Part shown: positions 41,670-54,086 of the stretch, in pieces | How the letters are laid out: the number at the start of each line of letters is the position of its first letter | How positions within the stretch are numbered: the first letter of the stretch is position 1 | From: Kappaphycus alvarezii | Lineage: Eukaryota > Rhodophyta > Florideophyceae > Gigartinales > Solieriaceae | DNA length: 64,000 bases | Assembly (NCBI GenBank): GCA_002205965.3 | Contig: NADL03000492.1 | Location: 1,612,001 to 1,676,000, forward strand | Reading direction: 5' to 3' | Notes under the pieces: model-generated | The model's input: only the letters and a program-made list of their open reading frames with translations | Databases searched by the model: none | What the model was told of the DNA's origin: nothing | Made by a program: the position numbers and the translations under genes

Positions 41670-42265
41670 TACACGCCCTCAGTGGTGCAGATATTTCACA
41701 GGAGGCAATGGAGAATTCTAAGCCGTTCGCGGATATTTGTGTGGACTGCCTGGGTGGAATGGATATTTTGGGGGAACTGTTTGGCTCTGATGTAGAGGAC
41801 TAAGATATGAAGGAAAGAATCTAGATATTTATCCTGATAGTATCTGCTGTTAGTCTTTCTCGTTCACACGATTCCATTTGATGCATTTTATGGTTCTTAG
41901 TATGTTTCTTTGAAACTTTAGGGATACCCAAAAAGTCTATATAAGCTGAGTAAACTGATTCCTCTTGTGGAGGCCAAGCAAGTTGGCAGACAACTTCAAG
42001 TCAAGTCCCGAGTAGTAGGAAGTTGAGAGTCAAGTTTAGACCCAAGGAAAGGTTTTCCTACGCTGCTCACAGAGCATCAGTAGTAGACCCTGCCCCTTTC
42101 ATACTTGCTTGTAGCCCTCTCAACTCTCTTTCATATACACTCCTTCTTGCTCGTTCAAATATACCACAGTAGCACTTTTTTCGCTTGCAACACCTCCTTC
42201 TTGGGGTAGTTGGTTCTGAGTATCTCTTCTCCCGACGATTTACCCCTATCACATCCCACATCGGT
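41670..42265 (+). mobile_element. Partial alpha-beta element copy (beta on plus, alpha on minus)
   Basis: Near-identical inverse of 45,481-46,075. It includes the end of the beta frame (through MDILGELFGSDVED, stop TAA... region 41,690-41,803), the centre with AGTCCCGAGTAGTAGGAAGT, and the alpha frame on the minus strand (42,261-42,067, starting MWDVIGVNRREKRYSEPTTP). The outer inverted repeats of the full element are missing on both sides, so this is a core fragment. Confidence 0.7.
42067..42261 (-). CDS. alpha frame, small basic protein (copy 1)
   Basis: 64 codons: about 15 Arg/Lys in the first 40 residues (RREKRYSEPTTPRRRCCKRK) with four Cys, then ELRGLQASMKGAGSTTDAL and stop. The same frame occurs at 45,481-45,666 and, shortened, at 54,937-55,152. 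Comparing copies I see no third-position bias in substitutions, so coding status is doubtful. A second frame over the same DNA (GKSSGEEILRTNYPKKEVLQ) is also conserved up to a stop. If translated, it would suit nucleic-acid binding. Confidence 0.35.
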   Translation of the reverse strand: MWDVIGVNRREKRYSEPTTPRRRCCKRKKCYCGIFERARRSVYERELRGLQASMKGAGSTTDAL

Positions 42266-42757
42266 GCAGCTGTATCATAAAAGGGAAATGTAAACTCGCT
42301 ATCACGATGTTAGATTAAGGTGGCCAAGTCGAGAATGTTGCTGAGTAAAAAAAGAGATTAAATTGTGGCGCACCAAGTACTCAGGGAAAAAAGGAATTTT
42401 TGAAATGCCCCAGCGCATTCCTGTTCCGGCTTTTCAATCCAATGGATTGAAACCTGCGCACGTAGCCCTAAACACATTTTCTGTTCAGCGATCTCTGATT
42501 AGTCTACAGATAATTGGCCCCGTGCGCGCTAGGGCCGCATCCATGTCCCAAATAGCATTTTTAGGCAGTGGTATTCGTTATAAGACTTGAACTTTATATT
42601 ATGGCCTCTATCGCACGGTGAAACTGTTTAGAGCACTGCAGTATTGCTATTGTAACAGAGGGGTGATAATTCCTACTAAATAAGTAAATAAATACTTTAT
42701 TGTACTTATTTTAGCTTATCCAGAAATCTACGTGGGTTCAATTTGTATTGTAGTACA

Positions 42758-42800
42758 GGGGGGGAAATTTGGGGTGTTTTTAGTCCATGAAAATATGGTC
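42758..42800 (-). repeat. SINE-like right end, minus orientation
   Basis: GGGGGGGAAATTTGGGGTGT is the reverse complement of the CACCCAAA-TTTCCCC signature. No direct repeat was found around it. Confidence 0.4.
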
Positions 42801-43544
42801 AGCTGTTCTCTCAGGGATGTCGTGATGTTGGTTAAGGCTTAAAACGTAAAGTATTGGCAGAAAGCCGTCGAAACGCTATAAAACTGGCTGGAGGCCAGCT
42901 AGTAGCCTGTAGTACAGTGTAGTGCAGTTCGAAATGACAGTCGTGAAGTGCTGGACAGGGAATCGTTCCACTTGCAGAAGGACACAGAAGTAACAAAAAA
43001 ACAAACAGAAAGAAGTGCGTTTTACTATAGAGTACCCTAAAAGCAATGACATCTTTTTTTAGGAAATTGTTGAAGCACCCATATTTACCACTCTCTTTCG
43101 TTTAAAACTAGCGCAGTGGATGTTGAGTTGGAAAATGCTGTACAAGTAGCTTGTGCACTCAGCATATGAGAATAGACCATGCTTAATCACGGGCGAAATA
43201 GGTGCCTACTAGGAAAAATAGATGAGTATAAATCTGTATCAGCAGTAAATAAATAGACTTGTGGCATTTTATTACCAATGCGGTATACCTCTCGTTCTGC
43301 TAATGTAGCATTCAATCTCCATCCTGACCTAATAAGATACAATTTCCTCCACTGTTGAAACAGCAGGAGATCCCTTCTTTGCAAAGGAAAAAAGAGTAAA
43401 TGTCGACGTGAAAGTATCGTGCTAGAACTTCTGACTCGTTCTTGAGGTGAGCGGTACTTTGCCTGTACTCAACAAAAAAATAGTCGAAATTGAGAATTGG
43501 GGGCTTCATATACATATATTGGGACAACTCAGATTCGGATCTGC

Positions 43545-44470
43545 CAGACTCTCACCCTAGGATGAGAAAAATTTTAGATTTGGAACCCTGCGGCAGAATC
43601 TGTGAAGTAGTACGAAATAACCTGGATCCCACTAGTGCTACTGAAATATTTGTGATTCTAGTTAAGTCAGTCTCGTTCCAAAAGTCTTATCCTTATGCTA
43701 CAACCGGGAATCTCCGTCGCATGTTGGGGTTCGCGGGATACCCCTGGACTCACCAAAACGTGGATCAAATAAGAGAATGGAGAATTTTGTGTGGGGGCGA
43801 ATTGGCACTGGAAAATTTCTACCAGACTAGCAGATCTGAGTGAGAATAAAATAACATTTATGGAACTTCAGCTAGACTCTGTTACACAGAGTCCAACTTG
43901 TGGGATCCCGCTTGTGCTGCTTAAATATTTGTCTGCTTAATTCGATCAATAAGAGTCTTATGCTGTTTTCATGTTCGAATCTGTGCCGAGTTATTGAGTT
44001 GCGCTGGATTTCGCTTGAAATCTCAACCATAGTAGTCAAATTAGGGAACGGAGAACCATTGAGGGGGCAGCTTAGCCATGGAAAAGTTTTGCTGCAAGTT
44101 TTACTCTAGATTATTAATAAAGATCAATTTAGGTTGGCAAAAATTCAGCTGTACTCTTACAGAATATGAGATGTGCGGGATCTGACTTGTGTTGCTGATA
44201 TATTTGCTAATTTAGTTTTTTGACCAAAAAACAGAGGCTCTAGAGTACTCTGTTCCATTTCACAAAATTTGTGGTATCCTGTTGGTACGCCTACAGCCAA
44301 ACTCAATCACCTCCTAGGATTCATTCGCTGGGATCTGTTCCAGTTTATCAGCTGTGCGGGAGCCTGCATCTAATCCCGAAATTTAGATCAGGATAGATCT
44401 AGGAAAAACGAACTAGAATATCTGTGATGTCGCTAATCGGGCGGGATTCTGCTTCCTGGGCGAGACGGAT
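43545..44470. repeat. Degenerate tandem array, about 275-bp period, 3-4 units
   Basis: The motif GGATCCCACTAGTGCTACTG (43,624) recurs as GGGATCCCGCTTGTGCTGCT (43,902) and GGGATCTGACTTGTGTTGCT (44,178), each followed by (A/T)AATATTTG-type sequence, and more weakly as GGGATTCTGCTTCCTGG near 44,445. Intervals are about 280, 275 and 265 bp. Flanking blocks (a TCTTATGCT-like stretch, GGGAATCTCCGTCGCATG / GAATCTGTGCCGAG) also recur. The array interrupts a 117-codon frame (43,490-43,843) that is probably accidental. Confidence 0.5.
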
Positions 44471-45480
44471 GCTCAATATTGGGATGTAGCTAATGGGCTA
44501 GATTAAGTTGGGCTTGTGAAGGTTTATGGTGAAGGATCCTCCATACGCCACGGAATATTTACTCCATCAAATTTGGGAAACTTACCTCAAACAGGGAAAT
44601 CTTGAGGACCTACAATCGTATTTTTGATAGACTGAATATGCGAGATATTCCCAGATAGTGCTATTATAATATGAGTGAAGTAATTATTTCTAGTACTATA
44701 ACTTATAAATTGATGAAATGATTCACTCTGGAATCGGTGGAAAGTTCAAGCTGGGTCCCGTACTAGTAGATGAAAGGTGTTATAAGGGCTGTCAGCGTGA
44801 AGCGACTTTACAATAAAAACGCAATAAAGTGCCCTACAAATTATCCGGGTTTGGAATTGATTCAAAAACTTCGAGACTATGCGGGATCACGAGACAAGAT
44901 GAAAACGATGAACACATGCAACAACTTAGGCTCAAAAAATTGGACATCTCGCAAGATCAAACGACGCGTTGATTTTAAATGAATAGTTCTCAACTGGAAA
45001 TATGGAAATTAAGCTGAAGCGTAATCGCACGGAATGATGTAATCGTTATAGTCGAGTATATGATGAATTCTCCATTAAAGATTCTTCAGAAAGGGAGATG
45101 TCGCAGTGTTCAACAGAAACTAAGCACTTGTCCAATATTCGAATATGACGTCAACAGTACGTAATGAGCGATCGTTCAAGACCACTGCGCACTGAACCTT
45201 CGCGAAAACGCCCAATTTATCTGCCTCAGCATTGCACACACTTTAAAAATACCCATACTCTCGGACGGAAGAATAGGGTCGTTTTTGCCTTCTTTTGGCT
45301 CCGACTCCTGGTTCTTTAGATTTGAACATGCATATCGCCTCTACCTCTTTCTACACGCTGAGAAGAATATTTATGTCCCAAAATCAATGTCCTCGCCTCG
45401 ATGGAGCGTTTCAATGTCGTTGTTCCCGGCAACAAAGCTTTTAATGATTAATTAGCGACCTTAGGAGTATTTAAGGGAAT

Positions 45481-46127
45481 TTGGTAGTGGTAAATCGTCG
45501 GGAGAAGAGATATTCAGAGCCAAGTACCCCAAGAAGGAGGTGTTTCAAGCGACAAAAGTGCTACCGTGGTATAGTTGAACGAGCAAGAAGGAGTGTATAT
45601 GAAAGAGAGTTGAGAGGGCTACAAGCAAGTATGGAAGGGGCAGGGTCTACACCTGATGCTCTGTGAGCAGCGTAGGAAAAAAGTTTCTTGGGTCTGAAGT
45701 TGACTCTCAACTTCCTACTACTCAGGACTTGGCTTGAAGTTGACTGCCAACTTGTTTGACCTCCAAAAGAGGAAGCAGTTTACTCAACTTATATAGACTT
45801 TTTGGGTATCCCTAAAGTTTCAAAGAAACATACTAAGAACCATAAAATGCACCAAATTGAATCGTGTGAACGAGAAAGACTAGCAGCAGATACTATCAGG
45901 ATAAATATCTGGATTCTTTCCTTCATATCTTAGTCCTCTACATCAGAGCCAAACAGTTCCCCCAAAATATCCATTTCGCCCAGGCAGTCCACATAAATAT
46001 CCGCGAACGGCTTAGAATTCTCCATTGCCTCCTGCGAAATATTTAAACCACTGAGGACGCCCCCATCCAGTTCCAGAATCGGGAACACCTGGTCCATATT
46101 TTTCGGCCCCTTATATAGAGTTTTCAA
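45481..46127 (-). mobile_element. alpha-beta element copy, core (beta minus, alpha plus)
   Basis: Contains alpha (45,481-45,666, plus) and beta (46,127-45,930, minus) converging on a centre with short self-complementary blocks (CAACTTCCTACTACTCAGGA and relatives). The segment 45,481-46,075 is the inverse of 41,670-42,265, making a roughly 590-bp inverted pair 3.2 kb apart. It lacks the long terminal repeats of the copy at 53,615. Confidence 0.7.
45930..46127 (-). CDS. beta frame, small acidic protein (copy 2)
   Basis: 65 codons starting MKTLYKGPKN. The core MDQVFPILELDGGVLSGLNI, SQEAMENSKPFADIYVDCLG, EMDILGELFGSDVED is shared without indels with 54,453-54,626. Over about 55 aligned codons I count roughly 10, 11 and 16 differences at positions 1, 2 and 3, a mild excess at third positions that fits past coding. 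Unknown family. The upstream part present in the 54-kb copy (residues 1-120) is missing here. Confidence 0.45.
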   Translation of the reverse strand: MKTLYKGPKNMDQVFPILELDGGVLSGLNISQEAMENSKPFADIYVDCLGEMDILGELFGSDVED

Positions 46128-46129
46128 CC

Positions 46130-49100
46130 CTCACAATCCGTAGCACCAATACAGTACCTATATGCCCTATTGGCACCGCTACAGTACGGCGCAAAGCCCC
46201 CCTCTAAGAATAATTGAGAATAAAACTGTAACTAAAGTTACAGCGCAGCCAGCGCAGCATGCCAGCGCAGCCAGCACAGAATGCCAAATAATATCTACAA
46301 TTTTCATTATATCAGAAATATTACAATAATTCCCATAGTTACTTAGTTCTGTCGATGTTCAGTTACTTTTGGTGTGAAATCGTGTACGGGCGACCGGAAA
46401 AACTAGGCAATTCCATGTTTAGCTTGGAGAGCATTTTCACTGCTGCTCAAGAGCATTAACAAACTCTTTAGCAGGCAGCAGCCTAACATGAATTGCAGGG
46501 ATACTTCAACAAAGATGAATAGATCTTCTCAGTCTACATACTTTCCGATCGCACCTTTTCCCAAAGGATTCTCCATCGAGGTAGAAATACGCTTTTCGCA
46601 CGCATATTGGCGTGTGTTAGGACGCTTACTCTCCAGTCCGGAATTGTTTCAAAGAGAAATCCAGCCTCTTTCAAATTTTTCTAGTCTTTGAAACAGGGTT
46701 AGAGCCAGACTGGTAGCGGTACATTTGATGAAGACAGTTCAACGTCTGATGAATCACCCGAGGTAGTCGATTCCGCGATCGCGGCAAGATCTCGAAAATA
46801 TCAAATTTTTATGCGTTTTAGTGCAAATGAAGGAAAGATCAAGCGATCTTCGCCTCTTGCAGTGTTGCTTCCCAACTTCTTCCTACAACACCGCTCCACC
46901 CTTGTCCGTCGGCTCCCAAACATTTAAACCACTAGGGCAAGCGAGCAATTGTCAAGTACCCCTTTTCCATGTCGTCTTGCTGAGATCGGGGCGATAAGGG
47001 AGGGTATCACAACCGAAGTCACCTTTTACAGCGCTTGTAAATTCTCTATTAGTTTTTAGTGAGGTGTGAGAGATTCCATCGTATTCTTCTTTTGGGTTTG
47101 GATATTTTCAGTTCTCTTCGAATTGTCGGGCCTTTCCCCATTTCCGGATCTGGACGCGTACACTAATCTCTTATCGATACTGAATAATTTACCTTCTTGT
47201 TTTTCTTACAAATTCAGGAGGATAGTTGTGATCCTTTCCTCGATCGCTGCCATGTTTGCTTTCATTTCTTTCTGCATCGTATTGAAATTTCGCGACAAAT
47301 TATCATTTCTTTGTTCTGAAACAACAAGGATTGCCTTTGGAGTCCGTTCCTCAGGTACTTATTTCAGCAAATTATCTTCCAATTCCAACCTTTGGTTGGG
47401 AAGAGAGCCTTCCGGCCACTCATTTACAGAGGGGAATACCCAGATCCGCTATCAGATTAACCCACTTACAAGCAGTCTGGGCAAGATTTTGTGGGGCTTG
47501 AGTGGATGAACAGGAAAGTTTTTTGGAAATTTCAGGAACTTTTAAGGGGCTATGGATTTGTTCTATTCGACCTCTCATGTCGCCAGCGTTTGTTTGCGGA
47601 CGAAGCGATCAATTAGGAGGCGGAAATACATCCGTGATGGAGATGGATTCATGGAATGGGATTAATTAAGCGATGAAAATTGTTGTGTTTAGAAAGCTGC
47701 GGATAGTAATGGCCACTAATTTGATCCAAAAGTTAAGTACTGGATATCTATCTCGCTTCTTTCTGCCAATATGAATATTTCGCACCAATATTTTCGGTCG
47801 TAAAACATGAGGCGATTGGTTCCGTACAACTCGTAGGTGAACGATGAACTTGGATTTGTATCATAGGCTGCTTATGCCGTCAGATGTTAGTGGATCTTAA
47901 ACGTTATTGCCACGCATGCGTGCCAGAATCTAAGATAAACGGGCATACAACAGATGATTAACGTTTTGAGTACTTGCAGTGCCTGAGGCGAGGAAGATGC
48001 CACCTTTCCGTGCTTTCTGTTCCACAACTGAGATCAATGTTTGCAATCTCTGAGCGATTTCTATTGTACTCCTGGGAAATAAGTGCGGTCAGTCCCTATA
48101 TAACTGCGCGATCTTGTAAAGTGACTTTATTTTTCAAAACAGTTTCAGATCTTCGCAACAGTATCATGGCAGAAGGCCTCCGGGATCCCCTTCCATTTCA
48201 GCCCTCTTCTTCTTGGGGATCCTGATATTGCTCGCCGCGTCAGGCGTTGCCAAAGTTGAATGATTCCACTGAAGTTCTATGGGAGGGGGATGAGGGTGAC
48301 GCACCTTTGGTAATTCAGTGGATGGTGTTAGTGATTGGAATTGAAGACGGGGATCCCCGTTCAGATGTTCTCAGCATGGGGCTGATCAAGTATGTTTGGT
48401 ACTAGAAATATCCTCCAATATCAGAAGCTGCTGAGTTCTTGCCTGGCCACTTCATTCTCGTTGCCGATTATGCTGATGAGTACCCTAGTGATAGTCCTCC
48501 ATTATCTTGTAGAATGTACGTCACTCCTGATGAGAAGTACAGTAATGATAGTACTGGGTGTAATGAGTATGATGATTATTTAATTTCACAAATACTGGAT
48601 GATAGCAGTCCGAGATCTCGGAATCTGGAAGCGGACAATCTCCCATCTTTGTAAAACATATTTTTCCAAGTAAAGAAGATGAGGTAAGTTCACTCTTGGA
48701 TGTTGCATGAGGTAATATTCTTGCGTTGCAAGGTGACTGAGAACGCGAAAAATTTGCAAGGACATGAATATGAGCGTGATGATCATGTGGTTGATAGAGT
48801 TTTATCGTTTATTCGAACTATGACGAGCATTAAGATTCGGAAACCAGTGCCTTTATCGGCGCGAAATATTGATGGGGTATAAGGGGATGAAAATTTCAAC
48901 GCGAAATTTCAAGGAGAAGTTTTTGTTTCGTCTGTAATGGCTTCTATGCACTAAAATTTGGATGAGTTTGTGGCGATAACACGTTTTTTCAACACATAAT
49001 AAGACACATAATCAGATTATACAAGACACCAGAAGCGGTAAGGTTTCACTCGTCTTTTGGGGTGACTTAAACCCCCTGATTTTGGTAAAACAAGTTTATC

Positions 49101-49800
49101 ATAATCTTTCTAAGTTTGCGTACAATTTTCTTCGCTGTTAAAGTAACCTAAAATCAGATCGGATTAAGAAGATAGAGAGATATGGGATGTGTCGAAAGGC
49201 TACTCCGCTGTGCTTTCTGGGCACATATTTTTGAGTCTCAGATAGCTCTAAAAGTAATGAAAGTACCGACTGATCTTGCTGCACGGTATTGGGGAGAACA
49301 TGCTTGGAAGGACTAAGGGTAGTGAGTAGCAGCTTAGATACCACAGAGAAAACCGTTCTGAGACACATCGGGGAGACCTATAACGCCACTGAGAGTCGAT
49401 ACATCCAAACATTTACTATACTACAATGATACCGAAGAATAAATCTCATACAAGAAACATGGGACCAGAATTGGGAAAGATAGCTCTCTATCTACGGTGG
49501 AGACGCGTTTTGGGTCTGAACAGCTGCATATGGTCGCGATCGATATTTTTAATAAACGCTTCTATGGCGCAAATATTAGATTTGCAAAATAGTAGCGGTG
49601 GAGTAGTAGTGGTCCGAGGAATCGGCCTGCTACCGTAAACATTGGGGGCGAGCATTGATTTCATCACCACGACTGGAGATCAACAAACCGCTCAAGGGTT
49701 AGTGAATTTCATGGCATACAGAAATATTGTATCAACTTCGCAGCAGTGAGCTATCACACACTAGCATTGCATGCACCGCTAGTGTAAGCTTGGCCACCTG
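46130..49800. other. Interval without recognised gene
   Basis: Short frames only. 47,066-47,509 (+, 147 codons) has a hydrophobic stretch (VILSSIAAMFAFISFCIVL) that could be one membrane segment, but the sequence shows no family. 48,439-48,654 (+) is acidic (YADEYPSDSPPLSCRMYVTP). A cluster of GCCAGCGCAGC-type short repeats lies at 46,240-46,282. These might be gag-side remnants of the decayed gypsy copy beyond, but I cannot show it. Confidence 0.4.
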
Positions 49801-49829
49801 AATCAATTAAGTAATGTCTGGCATCAAAA

Positions 49830-52200
49830 AAATCTTTCACTTGCGCCCTCGTAGTACAGTAGTGTTATCGGTGCACACTCCATTTTTCCAGTTTTTTAGA
49901 CCGACTTTGATTCCCTCCCGATCTACCATGTGGCCCAGTAGCTTCATGGAGTCTTGGGGAAAGAATCAATTGCTCAATTTGAAATCCAAGCAGTAATTTA
50001 ATATTCTATCCACTAATGTATTGAATTCCTAAATATGTTCATCCAAGTATTTTGAGAATACTACAGCGTAATTAATGTTCTCTCTTGCAAATGGAAGTGT
50101 CTTCACACACCCATTTGTCATTCTTTGGAACGTAACTGGTACATTTATGAGCGAAAGGCATTACCTAGAATCTGAATGTTCCAATTTTTCTCGCAAAAGC
50201 TTGTTTTGTCCTTGCACTTTTCATCCAAAGGAATCTTCCAGTAGCCACTGTAAAGGTCAATTGATGTGGAAATCGCCCGTCCTTCAAATCATCCAAAATA
50301 TATTCCATATTGCAGATAGTGAATCAATTGGTATCATTATTTGTTTCAATTGTCTTTGATCACCGCAGAATAGAAGTTTCCCATCTGGTTTGGCGCAGCA
50401 GCAGGAAATGATTATTATGAAGAGATCGGCCAAATAATTTCATTCTCCAGCAAATTTGTAATATTTACAAATAAAAATATTTTTTAAATACACTCTTGAG
50501 TGAGTGTCTGGTACAAATTATTGTCGAAAATCGGAAGTGATTCATGCAACAACCTCGGAGATTTTTAGATCCCAGATATTTTTTCTTAGACAAAGTAGAG
50601 AGGAGGTGCTCTAGTGGTTCATTAATATCAATGATCCTGCTTTTTTCCGGTGACATTTCCGAACTCTGCTTTTATGAACTACTTTCATTGCATTTATAAT
50701 TTCTGTTAGTATTCGAATCCAAAGTTCTTGCAAACTGCTACAAATTAAGAGGCCATACGTACCTTCAAAATCCACTTGTTGTCTGTGAAAGAATCTAAAT
50801 ACTTCTATGTGAGCTTTATCATCCATATTTCATGTGATGTTTCATTTTAGAAGGTTTTGGTTGACTCTTAACCTTCGCTACCATAACCAGAGGTGAAATG
50901 TTCACCGACTTTATCTCTCAATTTTTCTCGCATCACGCTTTGGTCAAAGTTTAGCGGTATGGTTATGGTTACGCCCCGGATTTGAGCTGATACCCTTTGT
51001 CTTGGGGGGTCAATGAATGTGTCGTACTCTTCCATTGCCGGACAGCCAATGAATACTTTGAAAGCTAACTAACGTGTAACGAGAAAATACATAACAAGTT
51101 TTGAGTCCTCGAAAACACGTGATCGTTATATAATGTACCATACATTTTGAGACCGTTACATCCTTAACAGCTATCCTTGTGTAGTTGGAAGAGTTTCGAA
51201 CCAGAGAATCGTCACCAAAATTTCTTTAATGAGAGTTGGAGCAGTACCCGGATGGAAAAGATTTTGGGTTCTAGTTTCCAAAGGTTTTCGCTGTCACTAT
51301 CTGAAGAAGTCATTGTGCGTTGGAGGCCAAGCTAAGGAAAAGTTTATTGCGCTTATTGGGCTTACTATCCTTCATGTCTCCTTGAGGCCCTTTCTCTCGA
51401 CTTCTGCGCCCGCCCTAAATAACTAACCAAAATTTGTTCCAGTTGGCTCCAAAAAGTGCTCTGCTACCAAGTTGTTTTTTACTACATACCCTAAGACACC
51501 CTCGGGAAATTTTGACTTTTCGCTGCTTCTTCAAACTCCTTGCTGGAATTATTTCCGCTCCAAGTACAATTTGATCAATTTGTTTCTTCTGGAGCGGTAA
51601 AGATGCTCTAGTATACTCAATCATTTCAAGATCCAACGTTATTTTTCTCGATAAATCATTAACTTTGACATCCTTTTTTCTCATTGATTTGGCCGTTTTC
51701 TTCGGCGATAGATACGTTCCCTGCTTTCTTATCTTATCATACTTCTTTTTTTGTAAAATTTTTATTTTAGGTACATAATTTCTCTGTGCATTTGAATTGG
51801 TTGTCCGTCTGTTATATTTAGTCCATCAGTTACTTTCGGGATGACCACGGCGAGCTCGCTTCCCACCACTTGTAATTCGGTTTAGATTCTACAGCATCTT
51901 TTTGCAAAATATACAGGCTTAGGGAACTTGGAACAGACTTCTGTAGCCTTCGAAATACTGAACATATTTTTTCTTGATGGTCAGAGAAAGGCTCTCCAGC
52001 AGTAACGTAATCATTACTAGGCAAATGTCGAACCAATTTTGCATTCGATCTTCCAAGTTTCTGACATCGCATCTCACGAATTTCCAACGCCGCTGAGCAA
52101 GAGGCTAGCCTATGGTAGCTCCTTCCTGGATGCACGAATGACATCGGTATACGGTCTACCTTCATTATTTGACGTAGCGATTGAAATTTCTCCGTATTCA
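49830..52200 (-). mobile_element. Gypsy-J: strongly decayed gypsy relative of Gypsy-I
   Basis: Minus strand, homologous to Gypsy-I piece by piece. 52,201-51,830 corresponds to the gag finger region in position. 51,684-51,415 has LEMIEYTRASLPLQKKQIDQ and IVLGAEIIPARSLKKQRKVK against YGMLEHIPAPVPPRTKSSDQ and VVPGVEITLARKMKKNKKFK in Gypsy-I. 51,200-50,900 retains protease-region pieces (KDVTVSKCM). 50,080-50,390 (+ coordinates) aligns at DNA level with the Gypsy-I RT at 58,770-59,100, and 49,860-49,990 with 58,540-58,690. The catalytic YVDD is destroyed. The alignment ends at the RNase H region. Confidence 0.65.
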
Positions 52201-52759
52201 TAGCAAACTACACAATAGGACGACCCCCAGATCATTAAACGTATGAGAGCATTTGATGAGAAGGAAATAATAGATAGTTTTATCTTACATTTCTGTCTTA
52301 CGCAGCATTCTGTAGTTGGCATAGGGGTTGACCCAAGTCTTTTCGTAGATATCAAGCTAGTGAACCAGTAAAATTCACAAATCAAATGAAGTTGAGGCGG
52401 GCCTTTACGGCTGTGAGAGTCATTTCATCTGGCTTTAGTTTCTAAATATATAATTTGAGAAGGCACTCACATAATTCAGCGAATTTGGGCCTATTCCCAT
52501 TAAGGGACTTCTCATTGATAAAATATTCTTTATATTTTCTCTTTGCATCACAAAAAGATGGGAGAAGATACTCGCGGCCTTCTTTACATTGTAACATTCC
52601 CTCACTGAAACTTGAGCATACGTATGTAAAAGCTCTTCAACGTCTTCACTGTTGATTCCTGTGAATCATACGTGAGCTGAATAAAGATCCATGGCTGTAG
52701 AAAAAGTACAAAAGTATCAAACATAAAGCGAAACTGATACTCTACTGCTGGAATAGCTC

Positions 52760-53385
52760 AGTTGCAACCGTCTCTACAAGAGCACCCAATATTAGGGGTA
52801 AATCTCCAGAAAGTCACATTTGAGAGTCATCTATCCCAGTACGGAGGACTTGCAAGCGAAACGTGTGCTACCGAATTATAGTTGGCGAACGAGAAGAGAT
52901 GAGTAGGAACAGGAGGTAAAGGGGCTACAAGAGATTATGGAAGCGGGCGGTATCTACCAAGTAAGCTTAGAAACTAGCGTAAAAAGAAATTATTCTTAGG
53001 GTATGGTTTTACTTTCAATTTCGAAACGTTCTGGACCTGCATTTTAAGTTGTCTCCCAATTTGCCTGCCTTCTCAACGAGGAAGCAGTCTTCTCAGGTTT
53101 CGTAAACTTTTTTGATAACTTTAAAGTTTCCGACAAGAATACTAAATATCATAAATGCGTTGCAGGGAATTTTGTAGACGATATTGACTAGACGGAAGAT
53201 ATTTTCAAGGCAAATATCTAGGTGTTCAGGGGTTTTATCGTCGGAGCTCCAAGCCACTGGGCTAGAATTGAGTTGAAACGTATATCGGGTCTCGTCGTAG
53301 AGCTTGGTGTCTTTGGGCATCCTAACATCTACTCTCATCATTAATTGCCGGACATTCACAAAGTAAACAATTCGTACCATAAGTT
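52760..53385 (+). repeat. Diverged alpha-beta family copy without beta
   Basis: GTGCTACCG, GAACGAGAAG, GGTAAAGGGGCTACAAGAGA and TTCTCAACGAGGAAGCAGT follow the alpha-to-centre part of 45,481-45,900. The continuation (53,190-53,380) matches 34,080-34,245 instead of beta. A 95-codon minus-strand frame (53,380-53,093) covers that unique end, and I recognise nothing in it. Confidence 0.55.
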
Positions 53386-53579
53386 TGCCATCCTAAAAAA
53401 ATAAAATATCATTCAAATTCAAATTCAATATCAAAATATGGTCATCTTCCTGATATTTTTTGTTGATACATTTTAAGTGCATACCGTGGCACTCCTCTAT
53501 CCCAAAGCGCCATGGACATCGACTCTATAACTGTTGAACGCTTTATGCAATTCAAAATACGTCAATAATCTTTGAATTC

Positions 53580-53597
53580 CGGGGCAATTTGGGGTAC
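53580..53597 (-). repeat. Possible 18-bp micro-insertion between TGAATTC repeats
   Basis: TGAATTC at 53,573-53,579 and 53,598-53,604 flanks CGGGGCAATTTGGGGTAC, the inverse of the SINE-like right end. With so few bases chance cannot be excluded. Confidence 0.4.
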
Positions 53598-53614
53598 TGA
53601 ATTCATGAGGGGAC

Positions 53615-54053
53615 TGTTAGGCGCCTGCGGATCGGAACGGATTTTTTTGTCACCGTCATCTACCGACTTTTAATTTACTGTACTACCTCCACTTGTCCGA
53701 ATTTTCTTGTAGCTCTGGTCCTTCCTCGCCCTCCCTGACCCTTTCTTATCCTTACCACGGTCCTCTCCAAAATCACTTCCATTTTATCTAGATATTTTTC
53801 TGCTGTATCTACCCCTGTAAGTCGATCCCGAATCAAATTTTTTACCCTTTTCGCTTATCTCTTCCTCCAAATTCATTTTTTTGAGGAAAAGGGCGCAAAT
53901 GCACGACTAAAAATTCCCTTGTATATTTATTTTACCTATCCCAAATCTATAGAATGCGCCCTCCGGAACCTATTTAAACCCCTTTATTCCAAGTTTTAAA
54001 CGTTCTAGATCATTGTACTCACCACTCCTCTCCCCCTACCCATTCAAAACACC
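53615..54053 (+). repeat. Left terminal inverted repeat of the alpha-beta element
   Basis: 439 bp, paired with 55,112-55,549. Starts TGTTAGGCGCCTGCGGATCG. Contains a TATTTAAAC box at about 53,966 and a GAACGGATTTTTTTGTC block near the outer end. Very few mismatches separate the arms, suggesting recent insertion or gene conversion between them. Confidence 0.85.
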
Positions 54054-54086
54054 CTCAATTGCCTACCACTCCATAAGAAGACTACA

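Noticed and set aside
47066-47509. Possible membrane protein of 147 codons
   Set aside because: Only one clear hydrophobic stretch, no start context or homologous feel, surrounded by decayed sequence. Mentioned only within the interval description.
52750-52785. GGAATAGCTCAGTTGCAACC, resembling a tRNA 5' end
   Set aside because: The 3' half shows no B box or acceptor pairing, and the sequence runs into an alpha-beta family repeat.
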